Source: Formicarius rufipectus (lineage: Eukaryota; Chordata; Aves; Passeriformes; Formicariidae). Taken from it: 64,000 nt of DNA. The translations under genes were made by a program, and so were the position numbers. Shown here piece after piece: positions 1-11,563 of the stretch; position 1 is the stretch's first letter, and the number at the start of each line of letters is the position of its first letter. A model generated the notes under the pieces. The model saw nothing but the letters and a program-made list of their open reading frames with translations, was not told where the DNA came from and ran no database searches. The stretch covers positions 682,001 through 746,000 of the forward strand of contig VXAU01001100.1 of NCBI GenBank assembly GCA_013399695.1. The letters are read 5' to 3'.

Positions 1-2872
1 AGGGCTCATCTCCACAGGGAGAAATAAGGAAAAAGGCCAATGATATTAAAAAATTATATACAGCTCTTTCAGTACTTCCCCATCAGGATACAGAACAAAA
101 GTAAAATATACACTAAAAAGACCATTTATAAGGCAATCTCCAATAGAAAATAAAAGCCAAGAGAACATGAACAAACAAGTGAAAACTAGATGGAATCCTT
201 TCTCATAATAAACAATAAGGATTAAAATAATTTTGGTACTATCATAAGGGCATTCATCTCATGCTGATGAAGTGTTCTGTGATACTGCAAATGATTTATA
301 TTGGCTTATACTTATTTTTCTTAGGTTAGCTGACATATTAAAAATATAATAACAATGCACACTTACACAATACTTCTCACTTCAAGTGTCCTTAAAGAAA
401 CAAAGGACAGCCATTACCCAACTGAGAATACAGAAGATTTCATTTCACCCTGAGCTAAAACAAAGAGAACGGACAATAGCCCAGTCACTTCCATTTCTCT
501 TTCATTCTGATCATACCAACATGCCCTGCTGAACAAAATACAGACTGTCATAATTAACTGACTTCCCTAATGAGCACTAAAACAAGCAAAAAAATTCCAT
601 TTAAACTCACTGGTGAGTAGAAGATGAAGAAATATAACTAATAACTTTTCTTCTACAGAAATAAAGATTTTTTTGATTCAGAATTATTTCACAGAGATGT
701 TTCAATGGAAAACATTTTAAATAAGAAACTCTAAACCACAAAGAAGCTACTGTGCATAAGCAGGTCAGCACTACCCATTCATATATATATATAATCACAG
801 ATGGAGGTAAATGTGAGATAATTCAAGGTAGCTTTCTTGTTAATATAAGCAGGACTATGCAACTCACTCTTCTCGGTTTCTTAATAAAACAGAGGGACTA
901 TGCTTGTAAACTAATTAATTTCACTGCTGTAGCAACCTGAATTGAACTTTAGATGCCCTATCAGCTAAGTCACCAGATGGGAAGAGTAACTGCTTTTCAT
1001 ATGCCGACAATTGTTTTGCATGATGTCTAAAATGCACACTTACTACATCTTAGAATTGCACTGCACTGTGACATGAAACAACAGAGACCTGTGATGAGAT
1101 TCAAGGCAGAAGTGCAACAGGATTTTAGAATGCAGTGCTGTATACCCACTGATATATGGCATAGCATGCTCTGAGCTTCTGTGACTACAGCATTAATACT
1201 TTTCTGGCAGGATGTAGAAGAGCGAAACCGATACCTGACTAGCTCAATTAGGATTGCAAACTCAGGCAAAATTACAGGTAAACTGTGAATACTGGATTCC
1301 CACAAGAAAATAAACATGGCGCACACACAAGAGTCACTGGAACTGGGGTTATCAGGAGGAATTACATTAATTGTAGGTATCTGGAGAGTTCAAAATTTTA
1401 CTTCCTTCTGTTTGTTTGTTACATTTTCAACTATTTTGCTAGTGCAGTAATGGAAATGCTGACCCTTCACACTTTGAAAAAAGAATCAATTTCCAATCTA
1501 AAACATGTATTCAGAAAGTCATAGTAACCAACAGATATATGGCTTGGATGTAACATGCTTGTTTTTCTTTATGCTGAATAAATCTTCAAGGAGATTCCCA
1601 TCAAAAACTCTGCTAGGAGAGAGAGCTGAGAGGTCATACATCATCTAAAACACAGACTGGCTTGAAGGTGAGCTTAAAAATAATTGACTGCGGATAGAAG
1701 ACAACAAAACTATAATCTCACGATGCATTTCCACACAATGCTCAAATCAAAGGGTTGACCTTCCTGCTCCCAAAGCCAACATCATTTTTTCAGTCCATAT
1801 ATGCACACAAAACTTCTAATTTCATGTATTTGACATATGATATATTGTGTAACTGATTTTTCTACAGAAGCGATATTAAGCTATGTTAATTTCTGGGTAA
1901 TATCACACATTCTCTTTGAAACATTGTCCAGTCTTGCAGATAAAATATTTCCCTTTTCCTCTACCAAATATATCTTCATAAAATCTAGTTTGCTAGTAAG
2001 TGAAATCATCTTCTTGCTGCCCTTCCATCACTATAGATATGGTAAATTTCTTTTGTGCATACCACTGTTGGCTAAACATAACCTGTTTGGAGCAGAGCTC
2101 TTTCTCCACCTCATTCCTTTACAATTGCTGCTAGCTAAATTCCTAATATGCACAATCACTCTTTTCTGAAGATGGCCATTAAAACAGTGACTAAACTTCT
2201 GATTAATTATACCAAGATACCCAGGGACTACCCTTTTTTGGTAGAGTGCCTCACACAATTAAGTCATTAAACACAACTGAAAATCTCCCTGTTCCTACTA
2301 TATATACAAAAAATGACACCAGACAGAGTAAGGAGCACATTCCCTGCTGTGCTCTCTAACAGTCAACTCAGCTGCCTAGGAAAGGAAAACAATGGCAAAC
2401 AGTGGTCAGTAAATTAAGTCTCAGAGGATCTGGGATCCTTCTCTTAGTGTGAATTTCAGACAGGATCATACATCTTACAAACCCACCTACATTTTCTCAC
2501 TGCAATCTCAGTTAATTTGGCAAAAAGACTGCTTGGAAAGTGTGCTGACTGAGCTGGTTAAGCTATCATTTCCTATTAGTCTTAAATCTGTTACCTTTCC
2601 GTTGCACTTTTGGGCCTGGTCCCTGGAGGAAAAAAAGAGAGACCAAACAAACCACCAAATAAGGAAACTACACCTACAACCATGGTAAAACCCCCTGGCT
2701 CTCTATACAAGAACTGACTTCAAAAGGAGTAAGGAACACGTCAAATACTGAAAATACTCCATGTTCAGCAATGCAGCAGTGCAGAGACATGCCCGAAGTA
2801 GGTAGTTTGGGTCCCAGAAGTAGCAAGGATGTTTCAGGATATAGTTTCAGACACAGTTCACCAGCTCCTATT

Positions 2873-4005
2873 ACATCATCATGGCTAGACACCACGAACA
2901 AAGATTTGGGAGGGTTTTACCCATGTTTGCTGCAAGCACTGATGGCTGGTAAGGTCAATGCGAGATAGGCAAGTCCTGTTGCAAAAGGCACAGCAGAAAG
3001 NNNNNNNNNNNNNNNNNNNNNNNNNNNNNNNNNNNNNNNNNNNNNNNNNNNNNNNNNNNNNNNNNNNNNNNNNNNNNNNNNNNNNNNNNNNNNNNNNNNN
3101 NNNNNNNNNNNNNNNNNNNNNNNNNNNNNNNNNNNNNNNNNNNNNNNNNNNNNNNNNNNNNNNNNNNNNNNNNNNNNNNNNNNNNNNNNNNNNNNNNNNN
3201 NNNNNNNNNNNNNNNNNNNNNNNNNNNNNNNNNNNNNNNNNNNNNNNNNNNNNNNNNNNNNNNNNNNNNNNNNNNNNNNNNNNNNNNNNNNNNNNNNNNN
3301 NNNNNNNNNNNNNNNNNNNNNNNNNNNNNNNNNNNNNNNNGCCAGACTCTTTTATGGAGTTTTCCAAAAGCTCTGTATGCCTTTGCTAACCTGTTGTCAA
3401 TCTCTTTGTCAATCTCACCATCTGAGGAAATGATGCTTCCCAGATAAGTGAACTGCTGGACTGACTTAAGCTCTGATTCGCCTATGGTGATATGAGGGTG
3501 GTGGAAAACTTCCGGAGGAGCAGGTTGATAGAGAACTTCTGTGTTCTTCAGGTTGACTTCCAGCCCAAAAAGCTCAGCAGCCTCTGTAAAGCAGGATGTT
3601 AAGCGCTGCAGAACTGTTTCTATATGGGCAACGAAGGTGGCATCATCAGCAAAAAGCAGCTCGTGGACAAGGTGGTTTAGGGTCTTAGTGTGGGCCTTCA
3701 GCCTTCTTAGGTCGACAAGGCTTCTATCGGTACAATACTGGAAGTAGATGCCATTTTCTTCATCAAGATCTGCTCTTTGGACCATCATGTTGAAGAAGAT
3801 TGTGAATAGAATTGGTGCGAGAACAAAACCTTATTTCACACCATCGGTTATTGGAAAGGGCTCAGAGAGAGCATCAGCATTTCTGACTTGGCCATGCTGA
3901 TCCTCATGTAACAAGATGATCATTTTTGAGGAATTTGGGAGGACATCCTAATCATTCCAAGAGCTCCTATTACAGGTCTTTGTCAAAAGCATCACCCACA
4001 ATCTT
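2873..4005 (-). mobile_element. Degenerate RTE-clade non-LTR retrotransposon (probably AviRTE), 3' part of the ORF
   Basis: The minus strand encodes reverse-transcriptase motifs in order: AFD (3982-3990), GCPPKF (near 3934-3948), LAPILFTIFFN (near 3790-3822), the catalytic FADD box within HELLFADDATF (FADD at 3642-3653), then FTYLGSIISSDGEIDKEID and AFGKLHKRVW just before the gap. Beyond the gap, 2885-3000 encodes a cysteine/histidine tail (CAFCNRTCLSRIDLTSHQC) like the C-terminal finger of RTE proteins, ending at a TAG at 2885-2887. TGATGATG-like repeats then mark the probable 3' end. The copy is dead: in-frame stops at 3970-3972, 3967-3969 and 3952-3954, an extra A (+1 frameshift) at 3923-3927, and a Gln-to-stop TAA at 3831-3833. 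The endonuclease half is absent (5' truncation). RTE clade is fairly sure; AviRTE is inferred because it is the RTE family known from birds. Confidence 0.72.
3001..3340. other. Assembly gap (340 N)
   Basis: A run of 340 N inside the RTE element. Reading frames drawn through it are artefacts. RTE coding sequence reads up to both edges, so the missing bases are probably RT C-terminal sequence. The two flanks are in different frames, which may mean that the gap size is an estimate. Confidence 1.
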
Positions 4006-5560
4006 CTTCTCACCTTTCCCCTCTCCATAGAATAGAAGATATCCTAACACTGTGACTTGCAGGACAAATAGAGCCATTCCCTTTCTCCTTTTGGGTTAGG
4101 TTTTTCTTGGAGTAGTGATCAGTTGACCCTCCTCTTCCCAACGTCAGCAGGAATGCCAGGATGACAGCAAAGTTGTAGGAGTTGTCTACCTTTTATTCTT
4201 CATTCTTCAAGCTTCCACTCAACATGAAACAGCACTAGGAGTTATCATCTCATGATGCTACACTTGACCTAATTAATCCAACTGATGTAACTGTGATGCA
4301 CACTTCTGAGGTAGTCTTGTACCCTTCTGGGCTGCACACATAACCTTCAAGCAGGGCTTGAGAAACAGCTGGATCTCCTTAGGTATCTCTCATATGGCTT
4401 TGCATTATGCCCTGTTAGTTATATTCCTTACTGGTTTTGGGGTAGGATCTTAATCTCTTTCACAAGAATATTCTGTATTTATGGCACTGTAAAGCAACTA
4501 ATGAATCATACTAGCTGTTTTTCTAACATCTCAATAATGCTCCTTCAGTGTCACCTACTGCAAGATAAAGAAAACCAACAGAAAATCTTTCTTTGCAGAA
4601 GAGACGGATACACATGCACTGCATATATGCTGTTTGTTTCCACAAATCAGTCATGATTAACATCAAGAAATTCAGGAAAAAAAATTCAATGAAGCAGAGA
4701 TTCAAAAATTAAAATAGCAAATACTGGAAGTGCTCCTTCTAGTAATAATACAAAGAATATACATAAGCTGAATGAATCACCATGAAACAGTAACCGATAT
4801 AGTCACAAAGCAAGTTGTGCTGTTGAGATTATTTTCAACTGAATTTGAATGGGCATTTTTGGAAATCTTTAAAAATAACACAGATTTATGTCACTATTAC
4901 CCAGGCAGAGGTAGAACATGTTTATGTATATAACAACATAAGGATGAATGGTATTCTTGAGATAGGAGACAACAAGATAATCTTGCTGGAGATGAAAGAC
5001 GCAGAGAACAATACTGGCTTGTTAAAGGGTTCTGTCATTTTAGTAATTTCTTTTCATAATTCAGTCATGATAAGGGATTAGAATGGAGACAGATCAAGAA
5101 GAATTAGGAGGAGAATCATAGTAAGATATATAATCTTCCACTAATAATTTGAGAGGACAAAATGCAGGCAAAGGAACAGATGAGACTGCAGATTTGAAGA
5201 CAAAAAGACTGATGAAAATTAGCTGTTCATTATTCTTTGCATTTGAAGATTAATTATGAGACATAAGTCCCACATTTATATCTCCTTTTAACAAAAGCTT
5301 ATGGCCCCACTCAGCAAATACCTGAGAAAGTGCAACTCTTCATATCTAAGTCAGACACATTTACCAGTTTTCAGAGACTGGTCCAAATCCTGCAATGACC
5401 AAGACAACTTTCAGGTATCACACTGAAGTCAGTCAATCCAATCCACCCTAACATCTTGATAAGAGCCACCAGCTAATAAATTCACTGCCCAGTCTAGCCT
5501 ATGTACATTTTCACAATGACAAGTATCACTTCTTAAAATAGATTTTTTCATGTCCAAAGA

Positions 5561-5573
5561 TTTTTTTTTTTTT
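5561..5573. repeat. T13 homopolymer
   Basis: The only T-run of 13 or more on the plus strand in this window. It contrasts with nine A-runs of that length. Confidence 0.95.
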
Positions 5574-7790
5574 CCTGCTGACATACCCCACCTCCAGCCT
5601 CATGGGGTGAAACCACCTTCTTCACACCCTTTTCTGAAGCTGGTAACCGACAAAGATTTTACTGCAGACCAAAAGATCTAAAGCTGTAGAGGTCACTGGA
5701 GAATATTAAATGCTAAGTAAATTCACATTTCTGAAGTAATTCTACCAATTTATTAGCAATGCTAGCTCCTGTTACACAGTAGGGGAGATAATAACGAAGC
5801 CTTGTTAAAGGGCAATGTGATATCTTTTATGTAATGTCTTTTTTTCATTTGTGATAAAGTCATTAAAGCAGTACTGTGTCTTCTTGAAGCCTCAAACAAT
5901 AGTCTGTATTAAATCTCTCATGCAAAATTAAGGATGGTAGTTCACTGGAAAAATAAGCATCTGTTCTGGCTAATGCTGATGGCCTTCCAAAAATCATTAA
6001 ACTATTCTAAATTAGCAATGATAAAACAATGCAGAAATGTTTTAACTTTTTCCAAAGCAAAGAGAAAATCCATTTCCCTTGTAAGTACTTTTTTGTTAAA
6101 ATCTGCCTAGTAACCTCTATCTCATAAGGCATGTCTCCCTTATGGACCGCCTAAATCCCATTCTCCCACAATGATCTAACTTGAACTCAAGTGTCTTTTA
6201 AATCTGGGTTGCTAAAGGTTTGTCTTCACTGCATTGACACAGGCTGCAGTTCAGGAGTCCTGCCCACCTCTTCTCTAGCCACAAGCTCCAAAGATCTGGT
6301 GCATGGGGCAGAGCTGAAATGTCAGTTCCAATTTCCTTTCAGCCTCAGCTAGAGACTGGGTGGCTTTGCAGTAGGAGTTGCTTGCACAGTTTCATTCTCC
6401 CAGGGCTACCCTAAAATCTCAGCTGGACTACAATTTGTTTCTTTATTTCTCTGCTGTATTGCATTTTAATCCGCCTTCGCTTGATCTACATACCTAACAC
6501 TTATGCAGTGTAAGGACTGAGATGCTACTAAAGAGATACTCTTACTTAAGAAACCTCTTTAAAACTTTTCAGAGACATCAACCCACGTTTGGACACAGCG
6601 CACTCAAACACAGTGAAAGACACAGACAAATCACGAAACAAAACAAAATATCTCCTAATAAGGAAGTTAGAGATCTTGGAGATCATGCACAAATTGTAGA
6701 GAAGAACCTTACATTCTACTTAATCTCTCTTGCAAAAAAGACTCCCCTATGAAAATCAAAATATAACAGATTGATTGCCTGGCATGTATCCAAATACAGC
6801 AAAGAAATGCTAGTTTCTGCTTAATGATTAGCTCTGTCCTAGTTCTCATCTACATCATGGGTGACTTCTACTACCATCACATGGAGTCAAGAGACAATAC
6901 TTGGTGAAGATCAGGTTACCCAGAGCACCTCAGAGAAGATGAATTTCTGGTTAATGAAATGCACAGCCAGATGGTGCCTATTTCACCACACCCAGATGCC
7001 ATAAAAAGTAAGTGAAATAAATAAGGTTAAAAGCTGTTGGTTGTATAAATTTATTTTTTTTTCCTCCTATTGTGCTTCCATTTTGGTGAAGTAGGTATAA
7101 AAGGCAATGTTCCTTCTTTCTGAGTTTGTTTTATTCCTGTGTTGTCCAGTTTTTGCAGCATTCATTGTGCACGTTACCAAGATTACTAAGTGGGAGCATT
7201 TTCTACTGCTCAAGTCGATAGGTTGATGGGCTACTGGTTCACAAACTGTAAGGAGCCACATGAATGTCAAAAAAAGGACTTCAATAAAGTCATATAATAA
7301 ACACATTGTTTAATCATTAAACTCATCAATTCATAAAATAAATTTATAAAATAAATTGAAACCTTGGAGCAAAAATGGACTCAAGATCCTCATATCATGC
7401 CATATGCTGAAGTAATTCATCACACCAGAACAGTACACATAACATCATTACGTCAATTCCCATGTGAAGCAGGGACAGGGCATTTCACTCATTTCCTTGT
7501 GGTCTTGACGCCAAACTCAGAATCACAGAGGGTCCTTTGGCTCCCACTCTCTTTCAGTAATCCAGTGCTGGCATCAACTGACTTCTGAGAAAATCTTCAC
7601 ACCTCTGCCTTGCCAACAGCATTAACGCACAAAACATCCCCAGGAACATGAAGGTGGTGAGACGCACTGGCACCCAAGTGGGATTTGACCCAGCACCAGC
7701 CTGATGACACTCCAGGCACATGGGCTTGCCTCTATTCAGTCACCGCCCAGGGTGTGATTAGACCCTCCTCTGCTGGCTGCTCTCTCATCA

Positions 7791-8340
7791 AAGAATCAGA
7801 GAATCAGCAAGGTTGGAAAAGACCTTCAAGATCCTCCAGTACAACCTTTGACAGATCACCACCCTGTCAACATGATCATAGCACCAAATATACCAAGTAT
7901 ACTATATCCAGTCACTTCCTGAACACTCTCAGGGGTGGCAACTTGACCACTTCTCTGGGCAGTCCACTCTAATGCTCGACAGCCCTTACAGTGCAGAAAT
8001 TCTTCCTGACGTCCAATCTGGACCTCCCCTGGCACAGACTGAGGCTATGTCCTTTTGTCCCATCACTTGCTGCCTGGAAGAAGAGAATGACTCCCTCCCC
8101 AGGGCACATGGCTATAACCTCCTTTCCGGTAGCTGTAGAGTGATAACGTCTCCCATGAGCCTCCTCCAGACTAAACAACCACAGCCCCCTCGGTCATTTC
8201 TCACATGTCTTACTTTCTAGGTCCTTCACCAACTCTGTTACTCTTCTTCAGACACACTCTAGCATCTCAACCTTTGTGTCTTTCTTGAAGTGAGGAGTCC
8301 AGAACTGGACATAGTATTTAAGGTACAGCCTCACCAATGC
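7791..8340 (-). mobile_element. CR1 LINE, 3' fragment
   Basis: Read on the plus strand, it opens with AATCAGAGAATCAGCAAGG and then TTGGAAAAGACC, the reverse complement of a CR1 3' terminus with its GATTCT-type tail repeats. It continues through the familiar antisense CR1 stretches (CAGAAATTCTTCCTGA near 7996, TCCAGACTAAACAACC near 8165, AGTCCAGAACTGGACA near 8296). Similarity fades after about 8340, so the copy is 5'-truncated at roughly 550 bp. It lies in the same orientation as KLF12. Open frames inside it are not genes. Confidence 0.85.
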
Positions 8341-10778
8341 CAAGGCTGCAAGAGCCATGAAAGTGGGAAGGACCAGCTGGGTGTCCCACACGGTACTGCA
8401 TGCACACATGGCCAAACAATATCCAAATTCCTTCAGCAAAGCCCTGTCTGTGAATCCCACCTTCGAGTTCATTAACCACAAGGAACAGCTAACTAAGGCA
8501 CAACAACAAACCATCTTTTATGGCTGACATATTTCAATGCCCCGGAGGAAAGCATTCAATATCTCTACAGGGAACAGGCACATATCCTTGGAACCCACAA
8601 TCAATTTAGTCTTAATTTCAAGAAAGTTCTGTCGTAATTGCCTTGTGAACACCTGTCATCATTAACATAGAAGACTCAACAAGACCAGGTTGCTTAGCTA
8701 TCACAGGACAGCCTACCACACTGAAACAGCAATCTGAGGATCAAACTCTCTTCACCACACATGGTACAGTCTGGTCCCAAACAGGTTACATGCAATCCTC
8801 ATACAGCACCACAACGGAGTTTTCCTGTGGCCACTGGAAAGGGCTGGAAGCTGAAGTAGGATAAAGTCAGATTAAAAATGAGGTGCATGCTTTCAGAAGC
8901 ACAGGTAACTGCTAGCACAGCTGTGGGAGGTCCTTCATCATCATCAGTTTTTAAATCAAGATCATGTTTGTTTGAAATACAGGCTCAGATTTAAACAGGA
9001 CACAGTTAAAGGCAGTCATATACCTCTTCTAAGATGGTAACATTCCAAAGCTTCATTAGTAAGGCATGACAGCTCAGTGCTCTCCGGTCTGATAGCTCAG
9101 CACTCACCATTCTGGTCGAGGGCCATTGGTGCTCCAGACCCTGTTCTTCCACTCCACACTGATACAGCCTTCATGATCCCCCAGACAGAGATGAAAGTTT
9201 TTTTTCCCATAACTCTTAAGCTATGTCTCATTTCTGCCCTTGTAGCAAGCCAAGAGCAGATACCCAGAAGGAATAGCAAAAAATCCAGATGTCTTTCTAT
9301 GGGTTTTGGAAAAGTCTGACATTGTTGAGCATCTTAAGTGATGAAATTTTGGCCACTATGATCAGAAAGCTAAAAATGCCATCTCAGTTTGCAAATTTTC
9401 GAAGTAGAACTCACATTTCCCTGTATAGGCATATGGAGATACAACTCTAGGGACTTTTGACACAGACACCACAATTTCAAATTCATACTACCTGGATCAC
9501 ACTTTAGTTCCCACTCCATCCTTCCCAGTTATGATATTCATCTTTCCCAACAGCTCCATGTACTGTTTTTGGTAATCACATCCTTCAAACACTTGTCCCT
9601 GTTATGTATACCAACATCTACATATTCAGAACAGTCTCTGAAGCACAGGCTAAACATCTGTTTCAACCAGTTCTCTTTAGAGTTTAAGTTGTTTGCTGGA
9701 AAACAGCCATCCTAATGGCCAGCTCCTCTGTTAGTGAACTGGAGAATTCATTTTGTATTTATTGATTGTTCCCTAATGAAGAGTCATAAAGGTGCCAGAG
9801 ACTCTTGACCAGACACTACTTAATTAGTACCAAAGTGCATAAAATTCCAAATCAAACCAATCTTTTTTTCCAATGGCTCAGTCACTGGAAAAAACTGACA
9901 TAATTTTCTGCTAATACAGAAGTCCATAAAATTTTATTAAAGAACTCTAAGGAAATTAAAAAGCTACATAGGTCATTCATTTCCTTCCAGTTCCTAAGAC
10001 ACCAAATAACACTTTGCTAAGGAAAGCATTCTTCGTAACGGACCCAGCAATATGTATCATGCACAGAATTTATTTTAAACTAAACAAAGGCAAATACCAA
10101 TGAAAACTTGTCTTCTGAACACTACAGAAAAAATTTCTTTTACATACAAAGACATGATGCAAAGCAACCAGAAAAATATTAAAAATTACCTGTAATGGAT
10201 CTGTTTTCCATCATCATGGCTCATATAATAGTTCAATTGTTATGCTCCTTCAAACTACACTGTATTGAAGTATTTTCTGAGGGTACTTGCTCTCAAGAGT
10301 GCAGAGAGGTGAGTAAAAACTCAATTAAATGTCAAGCATTTTATCTCTCAAACTTAAAGCCTGAAAAACACCCTGAATAACTGGTCTTTCCTTGCAAGTG
10401 TTTCAAATTAAGTCATCCTGAAAGTTAATTCCCTCTCTTCCATACAATTTAAATTCTCAATTAAATAACTGAGAAAATAGCAGGAAGGAAAAAAGACAAC
10501 TGACAAAAGGAAGCAAAAGCCCACCCTACATGGCAATAACATTGCTGCTTTTATTAGGCTGCTTGTTGAAGGCACCTGTCTTAAGATTAGTAAAGTGGAT
10601 TGGATTCTTTAGGATACCATAAGATGCACACAAGGAAACAAATCTTCATGATCAAACAAAATCCATTTAATACCGGTGCCCTCATAGTAATCTATAATCA
10701 CTGATTTAAATATTACCACGTATTCAGAAAACAGCCTTCCATTTTCCTAAAGCTATCACTCCAATGCCAAGTTCTGCC

Positions 10779-10794
10779 AAAAAAAAAAAAAAAA
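10779..10794. repeat. A16 homopolymer
   Basis: Uninterrupted A-run on the plus strand, reading as U16 in the KLF12 pre-mRNA. No retrotransposon body is recognisable next to it. Confidence 0.95.
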
Positions 10795-11085
10795 TCATAT
10801 TCATGATCTGTCCTGTATTCAGCAGTTGACATGACACCAGCTTTAACCACCTGAGGCTTTTACTCCTCCTATCCTAATGATAAACACATGTATTTCAGTA
10901 GAGAGAGAGGAGGTTTGCACAAATAGAAAATGGAGTAAGACAAGTATATAAAGGATGAAACATTCACAGTAAGGCAAATACCCTAAGACGGCAGAACAGC
11001 AAACGTATATATTTGGACTTCTCAGACATAAGAATTTGGCTTCTTTAACTGCAGTTCTTTTTTCCTGGTTTTGTGTTTTCTTGTC

Positions 11086-11141
11086 TTTGTGGGGGTTTTT
11101 TGTTTGTTGGTTTGTGGGGGTTTTTTTTGTTTTGTTTTTTA
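11086..11141. repeat. T/G-rich low-complexity tract
   Basis: Alternating runs of T and G on the plus strand (A/C-rich in the KLF12 pre-mRNA), lying 283-338 bases downstream of exon 3. Confidence 0.8.
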
Positions 11142-11205
11142 AACTGCACCTTTTTATTTATAGTTGCAAAATTATACCAACAGCATCTGAGCTATCCCAG
11201 ATAAT

Positions 11206-11265
11206 TTTAGTAAATCTTCTGCTTTAGTAAATTTTAGTAAATTTATTAAAAAAATTTTAGTAAAT
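11206..11265 (-). repeat. Four copies of ATTTACTAAA downstream of KLF12 exon 3
   Basis: The 10-mer TTTAGTAAAT occurs exactly at 11206-11215, 11223-11232, 11233-11242 and 11256-11265. On the gene's sense strand this reads ATTTACTAAA, 159-218 bases after the end of exon 3. The core UACUAA resembles binding sites of STAR-family RNA-binding proteins (QKI, SF1). Any splicing role is inference. Confidence 0.6.
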
Positions 11266-11423
11266 CTGAGTTTTGTTCTAGATCTCACCAGCCTAACTCA
11301 CAAGAAAATAAGCTGCAGAACAGTGGAAATAAAGAAAAACACAGAAAAACATGGACGGGACAGCTAACCACAAAGAAGCTGGAGAAGGGTCACCAGAGTG
11401 AGGTCACGCAAACCTCTGCTTAC

Positions 11424-11513
11424 CCCTTGCTCGGATTCCAGCAGCTCTGTTTTGACTCTGACTGCCGGCATCCCATCAAGCATTAACATTCTGTTCTCAA
11501 GGGCGCTGATGTC
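11424..11513 (-). CDS. KLF12: KLF12 coding exon 3 (30 codons)
   Basis: Minus-strand exon of 90 bases, open in phase 0 at both ends, reading DISALENRM then LMLDGMPAVRVKTELL and ending SEQG. I recognise this as the amino-terminal part of KLF12 (AP-2rep), a zinc-finger repressor of TFAP2A that recruits CtBP through a PVDLS motif encoded further on. The acceptor is TTTTTTTGCTTTAG and the donor is GGG|GTAAGC, a near-consensus site. In the mammalian protein as I remember it the first residues are NINTF rather than DISAL, while the rest of the exon matches. The segment contains VKTE, a psi-K-x-E sumoylation-type motif. It joins in frame to exon 2 (AAA|GAC). Only a small part of the protein (about 400 residues in mammals) lies here. 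The match is from memory, not from a search. Confidence 0.9.
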
Positions 11514-11563
11514 CTAAAGCAAAAAAAGGGTAAGGTTAATTAGGGGGGGAAAAAAAAAAAAAA
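11514..11563 (-). promoter_or_regulatory. KLF12: 3' splice-site region of KLF12 intron 2
   Basis: On the sense strand the order is T14 then C7 (11543-11563), a CTAATTAACC segment carrying likely branch-point adenines at about -20 to -30, a T7 tract and the terminal GCTTTAG. This strong, split pyrimidine tract supports the exon call. The T14/C7 run may vary in length between individuals or be mis-sized in the assembly. Confidence 0.75.

Larger units (their letters stand above)
1..11423 (-). other. KLF12: KLF12 intron 3, 5' part (runs off the left edge)
   Basis: Sense-strand intron that starts at the GT donor right after exon 3 and continues past base 1. The next exon expected for KLF12 (the SPNVHNYPDMEAV region and the PVDLS CtBP motif) was looked for on the minus strand and not seen, so it lies outside the window. 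Contents: 1-2872 unique AT-rich DNA, no gene seen; 2873-4005 an RTE retrotransposon relic with a gap; 4006-7790 unique DNA with a T13 run at 5561-5573; 7791-8340 a CR1 fragment; 8341-11200 unique DNA with an A16 run at 10779-10794 and a T/G-rich tract near 11086-11141. The intron assignment rests on the exon 3 call. Confidence 0.8.

Noticed and set aside
2955..3788. ORFs of 143-277 codons crossing the N gap
   Set aside because: Translation through Ns is meaningless. The real content is RTE debris on both sides.
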